Source: Glaciimonas immobilis (GTDB lineage: Bacteria; Pseudomonadota; Gammaproteobacteria; Burkholderiales; Burkholderiaceae_D). From it: DNA of 64,000 nucleotides. Below, piece after piece: positions 24,544 to 34,412 of the stretch. Position 1 is the stretch's first letter. The number at the start of each line of letters is the position of its first letter. The DNA is taken from NCBI RefSeq assembly GCF_011947285.1, contig NZ_JAAOZT010000006.1, positions 62,001-126,000 on the forward strand. The letters are read 5' to 3'. The notes under the pieces are model-generated. The model worked only from the letters and a program-made list of their open reading frames with translations, made no database searches and had not been told where the DNA came from. Position numbers and translations under genes: made by a program.

Positions 24544-25185
24544 ATGTTGAACAAAAAAATTAAAGTTTTATTGGTTGATGATCATGCCGTGGTGCGTAAT
24601 GGCGTGCGGTTAATGTTAAGCGGGGCAACCGATATAGTAGTCACTGGCGAGGCAGAAACGGCCGAGCAAGCTTCCAGGCTGGTGCGCAAGCAGGAGTTTG
24701 ACGTGGCGTTGCTTGACATAGCGTTAGCCGGTCACAGTGGCCTGGATTTATTAAAGCGCTTGCGGGTTGAAAGGCCAAGCCTCGCGGTCTTGATTCTCTC
24801 CATGTATTCCGAAGAAGTGTATGCGGTAAGAGCGCTGAAACTCGGTGCAGCGGGTTACCTGACCAAGAGCAACTTTGCCACCACCATGATTGAAGCAATA
24901 CGCAAGGCCGCCTCAGGAGGAAAATACCTTAGTCCGAAACTGGTAGAGCAACTTGCGAACATGATTGGTAGCGATAGGGTAATCCCGCATGAAGCGCTGT
25001 CAGACCGTGAACTGGAGGTTTTGAAATTGCTGGCGCTGGGCGAGAGTCTGGTCAACATCGCAAAAAAACTTCACCTGAGTCCCAAGACAGTGACGACACA
25101 CCGTACTCACATTCTAGGAAAAATGGGCATGAGCAGCAACACGGCATTGGTACGGTATGCACTTGAAAACGGCCTGTTGATCTGA
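24544..25185 (+). CDS. Response regulator, NarL/FixJ family
   Basis: 213-residue two-component regulator. The receiver domain has the acidic pocket VDDH (residues 11-14), phospho-acceptor Asp58 (ALLDIAL) and a lysine switch in YLTKSN. The C-terminal LuxR-type helix-turn-helix spans about residues 150-205 (LSDRELEVLKLLALG, KLHLSPKTVTTHRTHIL). The start has a GGAGC site. It follows the truncated CHASE sensor and so appears to be an orphan, perhaps driven by another kinase or small phosphodonors. The gene itself has no defect. Confidence 0.88.
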   Translation: MLNKKIKVLLVDDHAVVRNGVRLMLSGATDIVVTGEAETAEQASRLVRKQEFDVALLDIALAGHSGLDLLKRLRVERPSLAVLILSMYSEEVYAVRALKLGAAGYLTKSNFATTMIEAIRKAASGGKYLSPKLVEQLANMIGSDRVIPHEALSDRELEVLKLLALGESLVNIAKKLHLSPKTVTTHRTHILGKMGMSSNTALVRYALENGLLI

Positions 25186-25560
25186 CTTAAACGCCATCAT
25201 CGTCCGGCTTGAGCAATCAGACCATTGCCACCTTACTGCACGAGCGCTCCTTCCTATCTCTGACAGCCAAAAATACCTGCGCCTGCAGGACAAACACGGT
25301 CGGCCACGTCAGGCAATCCCCTATATATAAAACATCAATCCCCGATGGCACGTTTGTCATTCATTGCGGATACTTATGAGCGTGGAATCGATTCCTGCTC
25401 GTGGCTTTCTAAGTTCGCGTATCAGGTGTCGTTAAATCTGCATTCACCGGAGAGCTAAATGATGTTACCTAACGGGCTGTACGCACGTGAAGAGCAGCAG
25501 ATAACCATAATTGTCATAAAAAACGACACTTACGAAGTGTCAAACTAACGGAGATAGATA
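25186..25560. other. Intergenic region before phaB
   Basis: This 375-base gap contains a perfect hairpin next to the phaB ribosome-binding site (25525-25541). No gene or clear -10/-35 pair could be assigned with confidence. Confidence 0.45.
25525..25541 (+). promoter_or_regulatory. Hairpin just upstream of the phaB ribosome-binding site
   Basis: GACACTT-ACG-AAGTGTC is a perfect 7-bp inverted repeat 8 bases before CGGAG and 20 bases before the phaB ATG. It has no T-run, so it is not a terminator. It could be an operator or an mRNA stem affecting translation or stability. Confidence 0.45.
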
Positions 25561-26301
25561 ATGAAACGCATTGCATTAGTGACAGGTGGCATGGGCGGTT
25601 TGGGCGAAGCAGTGTGCATCAAACTGGCTGCATTGGGCTACCAGGTCGTCACGACCTACTCGCCGGGCAACACCATTTCGGTAAAATGGCTGGGATCAAT
25701 GCGCGAGTTGGGTTTGAGCTTCCATGCATACCCGTGCGACGTCGCAGATTATGAATCCGCCAGCGCCTGCATTAAACAGGTACAAAAAGAGCTCGGCCCA
25801 GTAGATGTGTTGGTCAACAATGCGGGCATTACGCGCGATATGACTTTCAAGAAAATGGATAAAACTAACTGGGATGCCGTGATGCGCACCAATCTTGACT
25901 CGGTGTTCAATATGACTAAACCGGTTTGTGACGGCATGGTGGAGCGCGGTTGGGGACGGATCGTGAATATCTCTTCGGTGAATGGTCAAAAAGGTGCATT
26001 TGGGCAAACCAACTACGCGGCTGCAAAGGCGGGCATGCATGGTTTTACCAAGGCGTTGGCGTTAGAAGTGGCGCGCAAAGGCGTGACTGTTAACACCATT
26101 TCACCTGGTTACATTGGTACCAAGATGGTGATGGCCATCGCTCAGGATGTGCTCGATAGCAAAATTATTCCACAAATTCCTATGGGCCGCCTTGGTAAGC
26201 CAGAAGAAGTCGCTGGCCTGGTGGCATATCTTGCATCTGAGGAGGCTGCGTTTCTCACCGGAGCCAACATTGCCATTAATGGCGGACAACACATGTCGTA
26301 A
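25561..26301 (+). CDS. phaB: Acetoacetyl-CoA reductase
   Basis: 246-residue SDR enzyme of the PhaB type, reducing acetoacetyl-CoA (or 3-ketovaleryl-CoA) to the (R)-3-hydroxyacyl-CoA with NADPH for polyhydroxyalkanoate synthesis. The cofactor loop is TGGMGGLG at residues 8-15, NNAGITRDMTF is characteristic, and the active site comprises Ser139, Tyr152 and Lys156. The length matches the family. The phaC/phaA genes are not in the window, so it is a stand-alone copy. The C4/C5 3-hydroxyacyl-CoA pool it serves overlaps with the predicted product of the lva-type pathway, a metabolic connection only. Confidence 0.88.
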   Translation: MKRIALVTGGMGGLGEAVCIKLAALGYQVVTTYSPGNTISVKWLGSMRELGLSFHAYPCDVADYESASACIKQVQKELGPVDVLVNNAGITRDMTFKKMDKTNWDAVMRTNLDSVFNMTKPVCDGMVERGWGRIVNISSVNGQKGAFGQTNYAAAKAGMHGFTKALALEVARKGVTVNTISPGYIGTKMVMAIAQDVLDSKIIPQIPMGRLGKPEEVAGLVAYLASEEAAFLTGANIAINGGQHMS

Positions 26302-26346
26302 TAAGGCTCCAGGCAAACGGTAACTATAGCGCTCGCATCAGCGCAG

Positions 26347-27125
26347 GTGGCAATTGTTGTTGCGTTACAGGTAACCGTAGTATCGCTAAAACGGCATCGC
26401 TACAACTATGGCGCGATGCGGCGCGATAACAATTGCCCACTTGCCCAGCCTGACTGCAAGACGCAATGCAGGCGAATATTTGAATACACGCGAAGTCGGG
26501 GCGTCCCGAGAGCGGTAAAGGAAAATATGCAACGTCAATTAAAAGCAGTACCTCACATCAGGGAAGCTGAACATCTTCAACCCGCACTGTTGGCGGAGCT
26601 GATGGCACTACGATCATGTGAAGACAGCGAGTTTGAATCTGGCTTTAGTGCTTTTATCATCAATCTGCGGGAAGACTTTTGCATCAAAGAACAATGGATG
26701 GCATCGCAGAACGTTAAAAAAATTAGCATATACAGAAAGTCACACGCAGAGCTTTTAATGCTTCTGCAACACGCGCAGGCGCGGGTAGCATTACAAGACC
26801 TTCAACTTGGCCGCAAGATCGTGGATATGCTCCCCCACTGGTATTTGCGTCATTGTTTTCTGTGAGTCATGCGGTAACGATAGTGAAGATTATTTGTGCT
26901 TGACGTTTTTGTACAGTGCGTGAGAGCGACACCTTGGCACGGCTGGGCGGGGATGAGTTTGTACTTGCTGTTACGCTGGTTGATCGGGCCGACGTGGCTA
27001 TATATCAGGCCAAGCAAAGCGGTCGCAATAAAATTCAGTTTTACGCGTTGCTGGTAAAAGAAAAGTCGCCGATAAGGGAAATGTCTTACCCCGTTGTAGC
27101 TGAAAAACCTCTGCTGCCATTGTGA
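26347..27125 (+). pseudogene. Broken haemerythrin-GGDEF (diguanylate cyclase) gene
   Basis: The first part (26347-26865) reads as a haemerythrin-like domain: SEFESGFSAFIINLREDF, then YRKSHAELLMLLQHAQ and DLQLGRKIVDMLPHWYLRH, ending early at a stop where the last helix should continue. After 50 bases another frame (26916-27125) gives RESDTLARLGGDEFVLAV, the active-site half of a GGDEF domain. It jumps after about six residues to ADVAIYQAKQSGRNKIQFYA, the normal C-terminal end of such domains. About 55-60 residues between those blocks, and the front of the GGDEF domain, are missing. The gene therefore has two deletions and cannot make cyclic-di-GMP. The true original start is uncertain. Confidence 0.7.
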
Positions 27126-27200
27126 TCGCGAATAAGCACGGACCGGGCTTTGTTGCTCCCGGTGCCGCTAGAGATATTTTTTATTTCGTTACGTTAGCGC

Positions 27201-27887
27201 TTAAATAAGCGACGAGTCATCACCGCCGCTATCGTTAGAGGCGGTATCGTCGGTGCTATCATCAGCAGTGTTATCCGAGGCTTCCTCCTTGTCGCTATCG
27301 CCATAATAATTATTGACAGTACTGTTCTCCACCGGCGCTGCTGAGGGGGACATACCTGCCTGATTCATGAAGCCAGCCCCGCTATTTGGATGCATCAGAT
27401 GTTCTATTCCCTGGAATAAAAAAGCGCCGCCCGCGACACCCGCTGCCGTCGCGGCTACAGTGCCTAACATGCCCCCTGCGCCGCCGCCAAAAAATCCTGG
27501 CGATGGGGCCGACGCGGCGTTTTGCATGGGCGGTGCATAGGCTTGCGCTGGAGCAGCCATCATCGGTGCTGCCGGGCGAGAGGCTAAGGGTGCAGCTGGC
27601 GTGGCCGCTGTGTTCCCCCACGCGTTCGCATCCAGAAAGCCGGTTGATGGCGAGGGTTGCGTTTGCAGAGTCTGTATCTGGCGCTGCAACGTAGCAATTT
27701 GTGCCTTGGCCGTGGTGAGCGCCTGGTCGATCAATAACGCACGTTGTACCAGCAGATAGGCTGCGTCCGGTTGTTGTGCGACAGCATTGTTAATCAGCGC
27801 GTCGGCTTGCGGGTCTTTTGCAATCCCGCGTACCTGAATGAGCTGGTTCAAAAAGTCCTGCAGCGGTTGAGATTCTTGCGGTGTCAT
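27201..27887 (-). CDS. DUF2076 family protein
   Basis: 228-residue protein with the DUF2076 N-terminal part: MTPQESQPLQDFLNQLIQVR, PDAAYLLVQRALLIDQAL and a coiled-coil-like AQIATLQRQIQTLQT. An Ala/Pro-rich linker and a glycine-rich hydrophobic patch (FFGGGAGGMLGTVAATAAG) follow, and the tail is acidic Asp/Ser-rich. I place the start at ATG 27887 with AGGAG 8 bases upstream. A longer frame from 28001 would add a hydrophobic tail unlike the family. Function unknown. Related proteins are periplasmic ligand-binding-like or stress-associated. Confidence 0.8.
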   Translation of the reverse strand: MTPQESQPLQDFLNQLIQVRGIAKDPQADALINNAVAQQPDAAYLLVQRALLIDQALTTAKAQIATLQRQIQTLQTQPSPSTGFLDANAWGNTAATPAAPLASRPAAPMMAAPAQAYAPPMQNAASAPSPGFFGGGAGGMLGTVAATAAGVAGGAFLFQGIEHLMHPNSGAGFMNQAGMSPSAAPVENSTVNNYYGDSDKEEASDNTADDSTDDTASNDSGGDDSSLI

Positions 27888-28245
27888 GTAATTTGCTCCT
27901 ATAGCAGCGACGAATAGTAGAGTAACGGTTTCAATTAATATTATGCGCCAGATTTCTTGAAGGTTAGCGCAGATGCCGAGGGTTAACGCCTGCTTCTGCA
28001 CAAGTACGCGACGCCTCCGATGTATCGTTATTTGACTTTATATGGCGGCGGAGGGGTTTTTATCAATGTCAAAATCATGTTATGGTTTTCGATTGCGCAT
28101 ATTATGTTTAATTTAATATGCTGCATCTGAAGGCACCAGAGAACTTCTTGAAATATTTTGTTCAGCGGCAACTTTAACCACAATAATGATGGCTATTACA
28201 ACCACGCTACGATGAACCGTATCGTGCAACCAGAGAGGCTTCAGC
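27888..28245. other. Intergenic region, divergent, between DUF2076 and acuI genes
   Basis: 358 bases, AT-rich at its right end. Promoters for both flanking genes are expected, but no convincing -35/-10 pair stands out and no gene is visible. Confidence 0.4.
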
Positions 28246-29235
28246 ATGTTTAATGCAATATTGCTTAACAAGAACGACGATGGCACGACTAACGCGCAAA
28301 TGACCCAGCTTGACCAGTCGCACTTACCGGCCGACGGGGACGTGACGGTACGAATTGAGTATTCAACCATTAATTACAAAGACGGTCTGGCCATCACCGG
28401 TAAGATGCCGGTAGTGCGCACCTGGCCGATGGTGCCGGGCATCGATGGCGCTGGCGAAGTGATTGCCTCGTCCCACCCTGACTGGAAAGCGGGAGATCCC
28501 TTCATCCTTAACGGCTGGGGCGTGGGCGAAACGCACATGGGCTGTCTGGCACAGCAAGCAAAACTTAAAGGCGACTGGCTGATCAAGCGTCCGGCGGGCA
28601 TATCGGCGCGCACCGCGATGGCTATCGGGACTGCCGGTTACACGGCGATGTTAAGCGCGCTTGCGCTGGAAGAGCAGGGCGTCGATAAAAATAGCGGTGA
28701 AATTTTGGTCACGGGCGCCTCAGGCGGCGTCGGCAGTATCGCGATAGCGATATTGTCGGGTTGGGGTTATCGTGTCGTCGCCTCAACCGGCAAGCTGGAC
28801 GAGGCCGATTATTTACGTTCTCTCGGTGCCACAGAAGTCATTGATCGGGCCGCCTTATCTGCACCGGGTAAGCCGCTGCAAAAAGAGCGCTGGATTGGCG
28901 TCGTTGATTCGGTCGGTTCGCATACATTGGCAAATGCCGTAGCGCAAACCTGTTATGGCGGCACCGTGACGGCCTGCGGTCTGGCCCAGGGCATGGACTT
29001 TTCAGCTTCGGTAGCACCGTTTATTCTGCGCGGGGTCAGGCTCATTGGAATCGATAGTGTGATGGCACCGATTGCCAGACGAATCGCAGCATGGCAGCGT
29101 TTAGCGACGGATCTGGATTTGGAAAAGTTGGCGACTATCACGCAGGAAATTTCGCTTGCGCAGGCACTCGTGAAAGCGCCGGAAATTCTTGCAGGAAAAG
29201 TGCGGGGACGACTGGTGGTGAATGTTAATGCGTAG
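28246..29235 (+). CDS. acuI: Acrylyl-CoA reductase (NADPH), AcuI/YhdH family
   Basis: 329-residue medium-chain reductase of the YhdH/AcuI group, which reduces acryloyl-CoA to propionyl-CoA with NADPH and so detoxifies a reactive intermediate. The N-terminal YSTINYKDGLAITGK, the TGASGGVGSIAIAIL dinucleotide loop and WIGVVDSVGSHTLA fit this group. A GAGAGG site precedes the ATG. It is monocistronic and ends at a perfect-stem terminator. Its product propionyl-CoA is also made by PrpE at the left end. In other family members the gene is linked to dimethylsulfoniopropionate metabolism, not apparent here. Confidence 0.85.
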   Translation: MFNAILLNKNDDGTTNAQMTQLDQSHLPADGDVTVRIEYSTINYKDGLAITGKMPVVRTWPMVPGIDGAGEVIASSHPDWKAGDPFILNGWGVGETHMGCLAQQAKLKGDWLIKRPAGISARTAMAIGTAGYTAMLSALALEEQGVDKNSGEILVTGASGGVGSIAIAILSGWGYRVVASTGKLDEADYLRSLGATEVIDRAALSAPGKPLQKERWIGVVDSVGSHTLANAVAQTCYGGTVTACGLAQGMDFSASVAPFILRGVRLIGIDSVMAPIARRIAAWQRLATDLDLEKLATITQEISLAQALVKAPEILAGKVRGRLVVNVNA

Positions 29236-29324
29236 GTTATTCAGGGAGCATGGGAGCAGGGGATAATCCCCAGGTAAGAACGTTTGATACTTAGCGCCTT
29301 TGGTGCATGCAATGGCCAGATTAA

Positions 29325-29355
29325 AAAAATTGCCGGATGTTATCCGGCAATTTTT
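29325..29355. terminator. Bidirectional terminator between acuI and ahpF
   Basis: A perfect 14-bp stem AAAAATTGCCGGAT/ATCCGGCAATTTTT with a 3-base loop. The A-run on one side and T-run on the other let it end both the rightward acuI and the leftward ahpF transcripts. Confidence 0.92.
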
Positions 29356-29402
29356 GCATCTACCTCGGTCCGAGGGCAGGCAGGCCTGCGGCGCGCTAAT
29401 CG

Positions 29403-31007
29403 TTACGCTGCGACTGCGACCGCCTCAACCGCGACTTCAGCAATCGCTTCTTCGTCGTCAAACGAATTGCGGATCAGGTGATCGAACGCGCTTAACGAAG
29501 CTTTGGCGCCTTCACCGACTGCGATAACGATTTGCTTGAACGGTACCGTGGTGACGTCGCCGGCAGCAAATACGCCGGGAATAGAGGTCTGGCCCTTGGC
29601 ATCGATTTCAATTTCGCCATGACGCGACAGAGCGACTGTACCTTTCAACCATTCAGTGTTTGGCACCAGGCCAATCTGAACAAACACACCTTCTAACTCG
29701 ACGAGCTTAGTTGCGCCGGACACGCGGTCGGTATAGCTCAGGCCATTGACCTTTTTGCCGTCGCCGTGAATCTCTGTGGTCTGTGCGGACACATGGATCG
29801 TCACATTGTTCAAGCTCCGCAGCTTGCGTTGTAGTACCGCATCGGCACGCAATTCTGCACCGAACTCGATCAAAGTAACGTGACCCACGATACCGGCCAG
29901 ATCGATAGCTGCCTCGACACCGGAATTGCCGCCACCGATAACTGCTACGCGCTTGCCCTTGAATAATGGACCATCGCAATGTGGGCAATAGGCGACGCCG
30001 TGGTTACGATATTGCTGTTCGCCGGGGACGTTGATTTCTCTCCAGCGCGCACCGGTTGCCAGAATCACGGTTTTGCTTTTCAGGATCGCGCCGCTAGCGG
30101 TTTTAATTTCGATCAGCTTGCCGGGTACCATGCTCTCTGCGCGTTGCAGATTCATGATATCGACTTCGTAAGATTTTACGTGCTGTTCAAGTGCGACCGC
30201 GAAATGCGGGCCGTCGGTTTCTTTCACGGAGACAAAATTTTCAATGCTGAGAGTATCCAGCACCTGACCGCCAAAGCGTTCGGCCAATACACCGGTACGG
30301 ATACCTTTACGGGCTGCATAAACCGCTGCCGCCGCGCCGGCAGGTCCCCCGCCGACGATCAGCACGTCGAAGACTTCCTTGTTATTAAGTTGCTCTGCCT
30401 GACGAGCACCAGCACCGCTGTCAAGCTTGGCGAGAATTTCTTCAACGCCGGAACGGCCTTGACCGAATACTTCACCATTTAGATACATCGTCGGCACAGC
30501 CATGATCTGGCGTGACTCAACCTCTGTTTGAAACAGCGCGCCGTCAATCGCCACCGTACGGATACGTGGATTGATAATAGACATAACGTTGAGCGCCTGG
30601 ACAACTTCCGGGCAGCTTTGGCATGACAAAGAAATATAGGTTTCAAACGTGTAATCGCCATCGAGATTGCGGATCTGTTCGATCACTGCATCGTCAAGTT
30701 TGATAGGATGGCCGCCGACTTGCAGCAACGCCAATACCAGCGAAGTGAATTCATGGCCCAACGGAATACCGGCAAAGCGCACGCCAATATCGGTACCGGG
30801 ACGGTTGATGCTAAACGACGGCTTGCGCTCTTCATCGTCAGTGCGTTCTACCAGCGTAATGCGGTCGCTCAACAGGAGAATTTCCTGGAGCAGAGCCTGC
30901 AATTCGCGTGACTTATCGCTATCATCGAGAGACGCGACGATCTCAATCGGCTGCACGACCTTTTCTAAATAGGTTTTCAACTGGGCTTTGAGATTTGCAT
31001 CTAACAT
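29403..31007 (-). CDS. ahpF: Alkyl hydroperoxide reductase subunit F
   Basis: 534-residue flavoprotein disulfide reductase that passes electrons from NADH to AhpC. The N-terminal tandem thioredoxin-like region has the redox site CQSC (residues 129-132). The C-terminal FAD/NAD domains have [20 protein letters not shown], the TrxR-type redox pair CPHC (about 345) and the pyridine-binding loop [17 protein letters not shown]. Length matches AhpF (about 520-530). It lies downstream of ahpC, with a 150-base gap containing a hairpin. The C-terminal tail [15 protein letters not shown] is unusually Ala/Val/Glu-rich. Confidence 0.95.
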   Translation of the reverse strand: MLDANLKAQLKTYLEKVVQPIEIVASLDDSDKSRELQALLQEILLLSDRITLVERTDDEERKPSFSINRPGTDIGVRFAGIPLGHEFTSLVLALLQVGGHPIKLDDAVIEQIRNLDGDYTFETYISLSCQSCPEVVQALNVMSIINPRIRTVAIDGALFQTEVESRQIMAVPTMYLNGEVFGQGRSGVEEILAKLDSGAGARQAEQLNNKEVFDVLIVGGGPAGAAAAVYAARKGIRTGVLAERFGGQVLDTLSIENFVSVKETDGPHFAVALEQHVKSYEVDIMNLQRAESMVPGKLIEIKTASGAILKSKTVILATGARWREINVPGEQQYRNHGVAYCPHCDGPLFKGKRVAVIGGGNSGVEAAIDLAGIVGHVTLIEFGAELRADAVLQRKLRSLNNVTIHVSAQTTEIHGDGKKVNGLSYTDRVSGATKLVELEGVFVQIGLVPNTEWLKGTVALSRHGEIEIDAKGQTSIPGVFAAGDVTTVPFKQIVIAVGEGAKASLSAFDHLIRNSFDDEEAIAEVAVEAVAVAA

Positions 31008-31036
31008 GATGTGCTTTCTATTTAATGATTGTTGAA

Positions 31037-31062
31037 GCCGGTCTGGACAATTCCTGACCGGC
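31037..31062 (-). other. Hairpin between ahpC and ahpF
   Basis: GCCGGTC and GACCGGC are exact 7-bp arms with a 12-base loop, with no T-run following on the minus strand. It may act as an mRNA-stabilising or partial stop structure that keeps AhpC above AhpF levels. Confidence 0.45.
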
Positions 31063-31157
31063 GTCAGACTTGCTATAGAACTGTGCTCAAGGTCGTACTA
31101 GAGCCGAGTTTAGAAACCGCTCTTAAAATGACTCTTAAGCCGTTCTTATTGTGATAC

Positions 31158-31721
31158 TTAGATTTTGCCAACTAAATCGAGCGAAGGGATCAATGTTGCT
31201 GCGCCTTCAGTCCATTTTGCCGGGCACACTTCACCTGGGTGCGCTGCCACGTATTGTGCTGCTTTAACTTTGCGCATCAATTCTGAAGCGTCGCGACCGA
31301 TACCGTTGTCATGTACTTCCATGACCTTGATCTGGCCTTCTGGATTGATAACAAACGTACCGCGCAGTGCCATGCCTTCTTCTTCGATGTGTACTTCAAA
31401 GTTGCGTGACAAAGTAGCAGTTGGGTCGCCGATCAGTGCGTATTGCACTTTCTTGATGGCTTCTGAAGTGTCGTGCCATGCTTTGTGAGCGAAATGGCTG
31501 TCAGTCGATACGCCGTAGACTTCGACGCCCATTTTTTGGAATTCAGCGTGGTGATCGGCCAGATCTTCCAATTCGGTTGGGCACACAAAAGTGAAATCAG
31601 CTGGGTAAAACATGACAATTGACCACTTACCTTTGAAAGACTCTTCAGTCAATTCGATGAACTTACCATTTTGATATGCGTTTGCTTTGAATGGTTTAAC
31701 GTGTGTATTGATGAGAGACAT
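31158..31721 (-). CDS. ahpC: Alkyl hydroperoxide reductase subunit C (peroxiredoxin)
   Basis: 187-residue typical two-Cys peroxiredoxin reducing hydrogen peroxide and organic hydroperoxides. The peroxidatic Cys47 is in DFTFVCPTE, and the resolving cysteine is in GEVCPAKW near residue 166. The motif order and length match the AhpC (Prx1/AhpC) subfamily exactly. It is the first gene of the ahpC-ahpF pair. A promoter is expected in 31722-31800, but no OxyR site could be recognised by eye. Confidence 0.95.
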   Translation of the reverse strand: MSLINTHVKPFKANAYQNGKFIELTEESFKGKWSIVMFYPADFTFVCPTELEDLADHHAEFQKMGVEVYGVSTDSHFAHKAWHDTSEAIKKVQYALIGDPTATLSRNFEVHIEEEGMALRGTFVINPEGQIKVMEVHDNGIGRDASELMRKVKAAQYVAAHPGEVCPAKWTEGAATLIPSLDLVGKI

Positions 31722-31960
31722 TATGTTTTCCTGTAGGAGTTGTGAATCAATAAGGCTGAAGTGTAAAGAATGTGGATCGATATGTAAAATTAATTATTAA
31801 AATATTTTCAATAAATTTTAACTATCGATCGTTGAGTGTAGGAGCGACTAATAGCAATCCCTGTGCGACGTTTCAACACCCATGCGCTTCTGCAACAGGT
31901 TATCGCTTTCGATTTGGAAATAACCTGTTGGTGAAAATGGCGTACCTGAGGGGTTTGCTA

Positions 31961-32434
31961 TCAAAGTCCCAAATCGCTTAGCCCGGCGTGGTCGTCCGGA
32001 CGAGGCCCCAGTGGCCAGTGGAATAAGCGATCCGTTTCTTTAATCGGCAGATCGTTAATACTGGCGTGCCGGACCGCCATCAGACCGTGGGCATCAAACT
32101 CCCAGTTCTCGTTGCCATAGGAGCGAAACCAGTTGCCGGCGTCATCGTGCCATTCATAGGCAAACCGTACTGCGATCCGGTTATCGGCACAGGCCCATAG
32201 CTCTTTGATCAAACGATAATCCAGCTCGCGATTCCATTTACGTGTAAGGAGGTCGACTATCTCTTTTCTGCCGGTAATAAATTCAGCCCGATTGCGCCAC
32301 TTGCTTTGTGTTGTATAGGCTAGCGAAACCCGTTCAGGATCGCGAGAATTCCAGCCGTCTTCCGCGGCGCGTACTTTTTGGCGCGCGCTCTCAGGGGTAA
32401 ATGGTGGTAACGGTGGCCTGGCTTGGTCTGTCAT
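31961..32434 (-). CDS. NTF2-like protein, DUF1348 family
   Basis: 157-residue SnoaL/NTF2-fold protein of the DUF1348 family: [76 protein letters not shown]. The ATG at 32434 is preceded by GGGAGG at 4-base spacing. A TTG four codons upstream is possible but less likely. The fold makes small soluble dimers with a pocket. It may bind or isomerise small molecules, but function is unknown. It is next to a GST gene on the same strand, 41 bases apart. Confidence 0.8.
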   Translation of the reverse strand: MTDQARPPLPPFTPESARQKVRAAEDGWNSRDPERVSLAYTTQSKWRNRAEFITGRKEIVDLLTRKWNRELDYRLIKELWACADNRIAVRFAYEWHDDAGNWFRSYGNENWEFDAHGLMAVRHASINDLPIKETDRLFHWPLGPRPDDHAGLSDLGL

Positions 32435-32475
32435 ACATCCTCCCAAAAAAATAGAAGTGTTTTAGCGGAACGTGA

Positions 32476-33162
32476 TCAGGCCGTCAAACGGGCATTTTGA
32501 GGGAACATTTGTTTGCGTGCGTCTTCATCCATCTCGGCTTTAAATGTGAATTGATTCTTCAACGTTTCGGCCCGTTGTGCTGCAGGTCGGGCATTGATTT
32601 CATCTAAAAGACGTTTTAGATTCGGCAGCTTTTCCCATGCGTCCGGCCCAAGGATGAACGGTACCGCGCGTGCCCAACCCCATACCGCCATATCGATGAG
32701 AGTATAGGTGTCGCCAAGCATGTAACGGTGCTTGGCGAGTTGGGCATCCAAAATGGCGTAATGGCGCTCGGCTTCAAAGCTATAGCGGTTGACCGCGTAT
32801 TCTTTAGGTTCCGGTGCGAAATGTTTAAAGTGGACCGCCTGGCCGGAATAAGGGCCGATACCGCTGGCGATAAACATCAGCCACGAGAGCATCTGGGCGC
32901 GTGCTGCCGGGGTGTTTTCTGGTAAAAATTGGCCGGACTTTTCGGCGAGATATAGCAGGATTGCGTTGCTATCAAATACCGTGGCGTCGCCGTCGACAAT
33001 AGCCGGTGTTTTGGCGTTCGGATTAATTTTAAGAAACGCCGGCAAATGTTGCTCGCCTTTTCGCGTATCGATCGCGACAACTTCATACGGCAAGCCGCAC
33101 TCTTCAAGAAAAAGGGCCACTTTGAGTGGATTGGGCGAGGGATGGTAATAGAACTGGATCAT
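32476..33162 (-). CDS. Glutathione S-transferase family protein
   Basis: 228-residue protein with the thioredoxin-like N-terminal domain MIQFYYHPSPNPLKVALFLEECGLPYEVV, the substrate loop NPNAKTPAIVDGDATVFDSNAILLYLAEK, and a helical C-terminal domain. It belongs to the YfcG/nu or similar class and probably acts in glutathione-dependent detoxification or reduction. I place the start at ATG 33162, where the GST fold begins, rather than at an upstream frame with about 49 extra residues. It precedes the DUF1348 gene, so an operon is plausible. Confidence 0.85.
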   Translation of the reverse strand: MIQFYYHPSPNPLKVALFLEECGLPYEVVAIDTRKGEQHLPAFLKINPNAKTPAIVDGDATVFDSNAILLYLAEKSGQFLPENTPAARAQMLSWLMFIASGIGPYSGQAVHFKHFAPEPKEYAVNRYSFEAERHYAILDAQLAKHRYMLGDTYTLIDMAVWGWARAVPFILGPDAWEKLPNLKRLLDEINARPAAQRAETLKNQFTFKAEMDEDARKQMFPQNARLTA

Positions 33163-33404
33163 AAATTTACTCTCTCTGGTCAATGGTGCGAAGGGCGTCT
33201 GCGTTAAGCGGTGACCCTGAAACAGGGATTTGGTGATAATACACGTATCGTCGAAACCCTTCAGCAGGGTCATCCTTTCATGCGCAATGCATCGTTCGAT
33301 CTTTGGCAATTATTCATGCGACCGGGGATCAATCACGCCATGTGCAAGCACTGAAGGTGAACACCGAAGAGTTATAAAATTGGCGTGGCGGATAACGGTA
33401 ACGG

Positions 33405-34028
33405 TTAGCGCTTGGGGCGATTCATACGGAACAGGCTTTCCGGGAGCGTCTGGAAATAGTCGCTCGGTCCGCCTCCTCGTAGTATCGGTTCGGCTGCAGC
33501 AGTGTTATAGACGCCGTCCACTAGCAAGTTCTGCAGAATGTGGATGCCGACTACCTCGCCCAGTACCAACCAACTGTCGACCGCTACCCCCGACACACCA
33601 CGCAGTTGCACGATCTCTGTCAATTTGCATTCAAACGCCACAGGGCTTTCTCCCACGCGGGGTGGGCGGACAATTGTAGAGGCCGCAGGCGTGAGGCCGG
33701 CCAGGCCGAACTCACTCACGTCAACATCAACCGGTGCCGAACTTTGGTTCATCGCCTCGGCTAACGGTCGCGTGGCCAGATTCCAGACAAACTCACCCAA
33801 AGCTTCGATATTGTTGAGCGTGTCTTTTCTTCCAATACTAGAAAAACCAATAATGGGCGGTGTGTAGTTGAATGCATTAAAGAAACTATAAGGCGCCAGA
33901 TTAAGTCTGCCTAGCGCATCCTGCGTTGAAATCCAGCCGATGGGGCGCGGGCCGACGATCGCGTTAAAAGGATCATGCGGCAGCCGATGGCCTTGCGATG
34001 GCTGATAAAAATGGATAGCGTCTGACAT
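33405..34028 (-). CDS. Flavin reductase-like protein
   Basis: 207-residue protein of the flavin reductase/FMN-binding split-barrel family: RLPHDPFNAIVGPRPIGWISTQDALGRLNLAPYSFFNAFNYTPPIIGFSS, with the usual WNLATRPLAEAMN and ESPVAFECKLTEI blocks. It probably binds FMN and supplies reduced flavin or acts as a flavoprotein of unknown substrate. It is monocistronic. A 384-base gap follows upstream. Confidence 0.8.
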   Translation of the reverse strand: MSDAIHFYQPSQGHRLPHDPFNAIVGPRPIGWISTQDALGRLNLAPYSFFNAFNYTPPIIGFSSIGRKDTLNNIEALGEFVWNLATRPLAEAMNQSSAPVDVDVSEFGLAGLTPAASTIVRPPRVGESPVAFECKLTEIVQLRGVSGVAVDSWLVLGEVVGIHILQNLLVDGVYNTAAAEPILRGGGPSDYFQTLPESLFRMNRPKR

Positions 34029-34412
34029 GATATTTGGTGGTATTTGACCGTTAGTAGCATTGGATGTAGTGAAAATAGTGGCATGCCCTTAGGTGTGCGA
34101 CGCATGAGCAGACCCGCATTGCATGGATTGCCTGACGTTAGCGTACCAGAATTATGGTAAGCCCATTGAAGGGCGGAAATCACCACGAAAGCTGGGGTTT
34201 TACCCATCAGGGTAAATATAAAGTTAAGATATGACGACCCGATTACAACACGCAAAAAGTGTCGGTCAAAGTTGCCCAATCGCGGCCAACACTCGTCTCA
34301 TTAGAGCTTTTTGCATACACTACGGAGACTTTAATTTACCTGCAAGGCAGCTATCTTGCCTTTCTGATTTTTGGGTGTCCCTTTTTTAATACTTATTGTT
34401 GGAGATTGACCA
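34029..34412. other. Intergenic region, divergent, before the haloacid dehalogenase gene
   Basis: 384 bases. A TTGGAG site just before 34413 serves the dehalogenase start. No gene or strong promoter is clear. Confidence 0.4.

Noticed and set aside
24329-24550. Short open frames between the CHASE remnant and the response regulator
   Set aside because: No kinase motif (H-box, N-box, G-box) is visible in either frame. They are probably non-coding remains.
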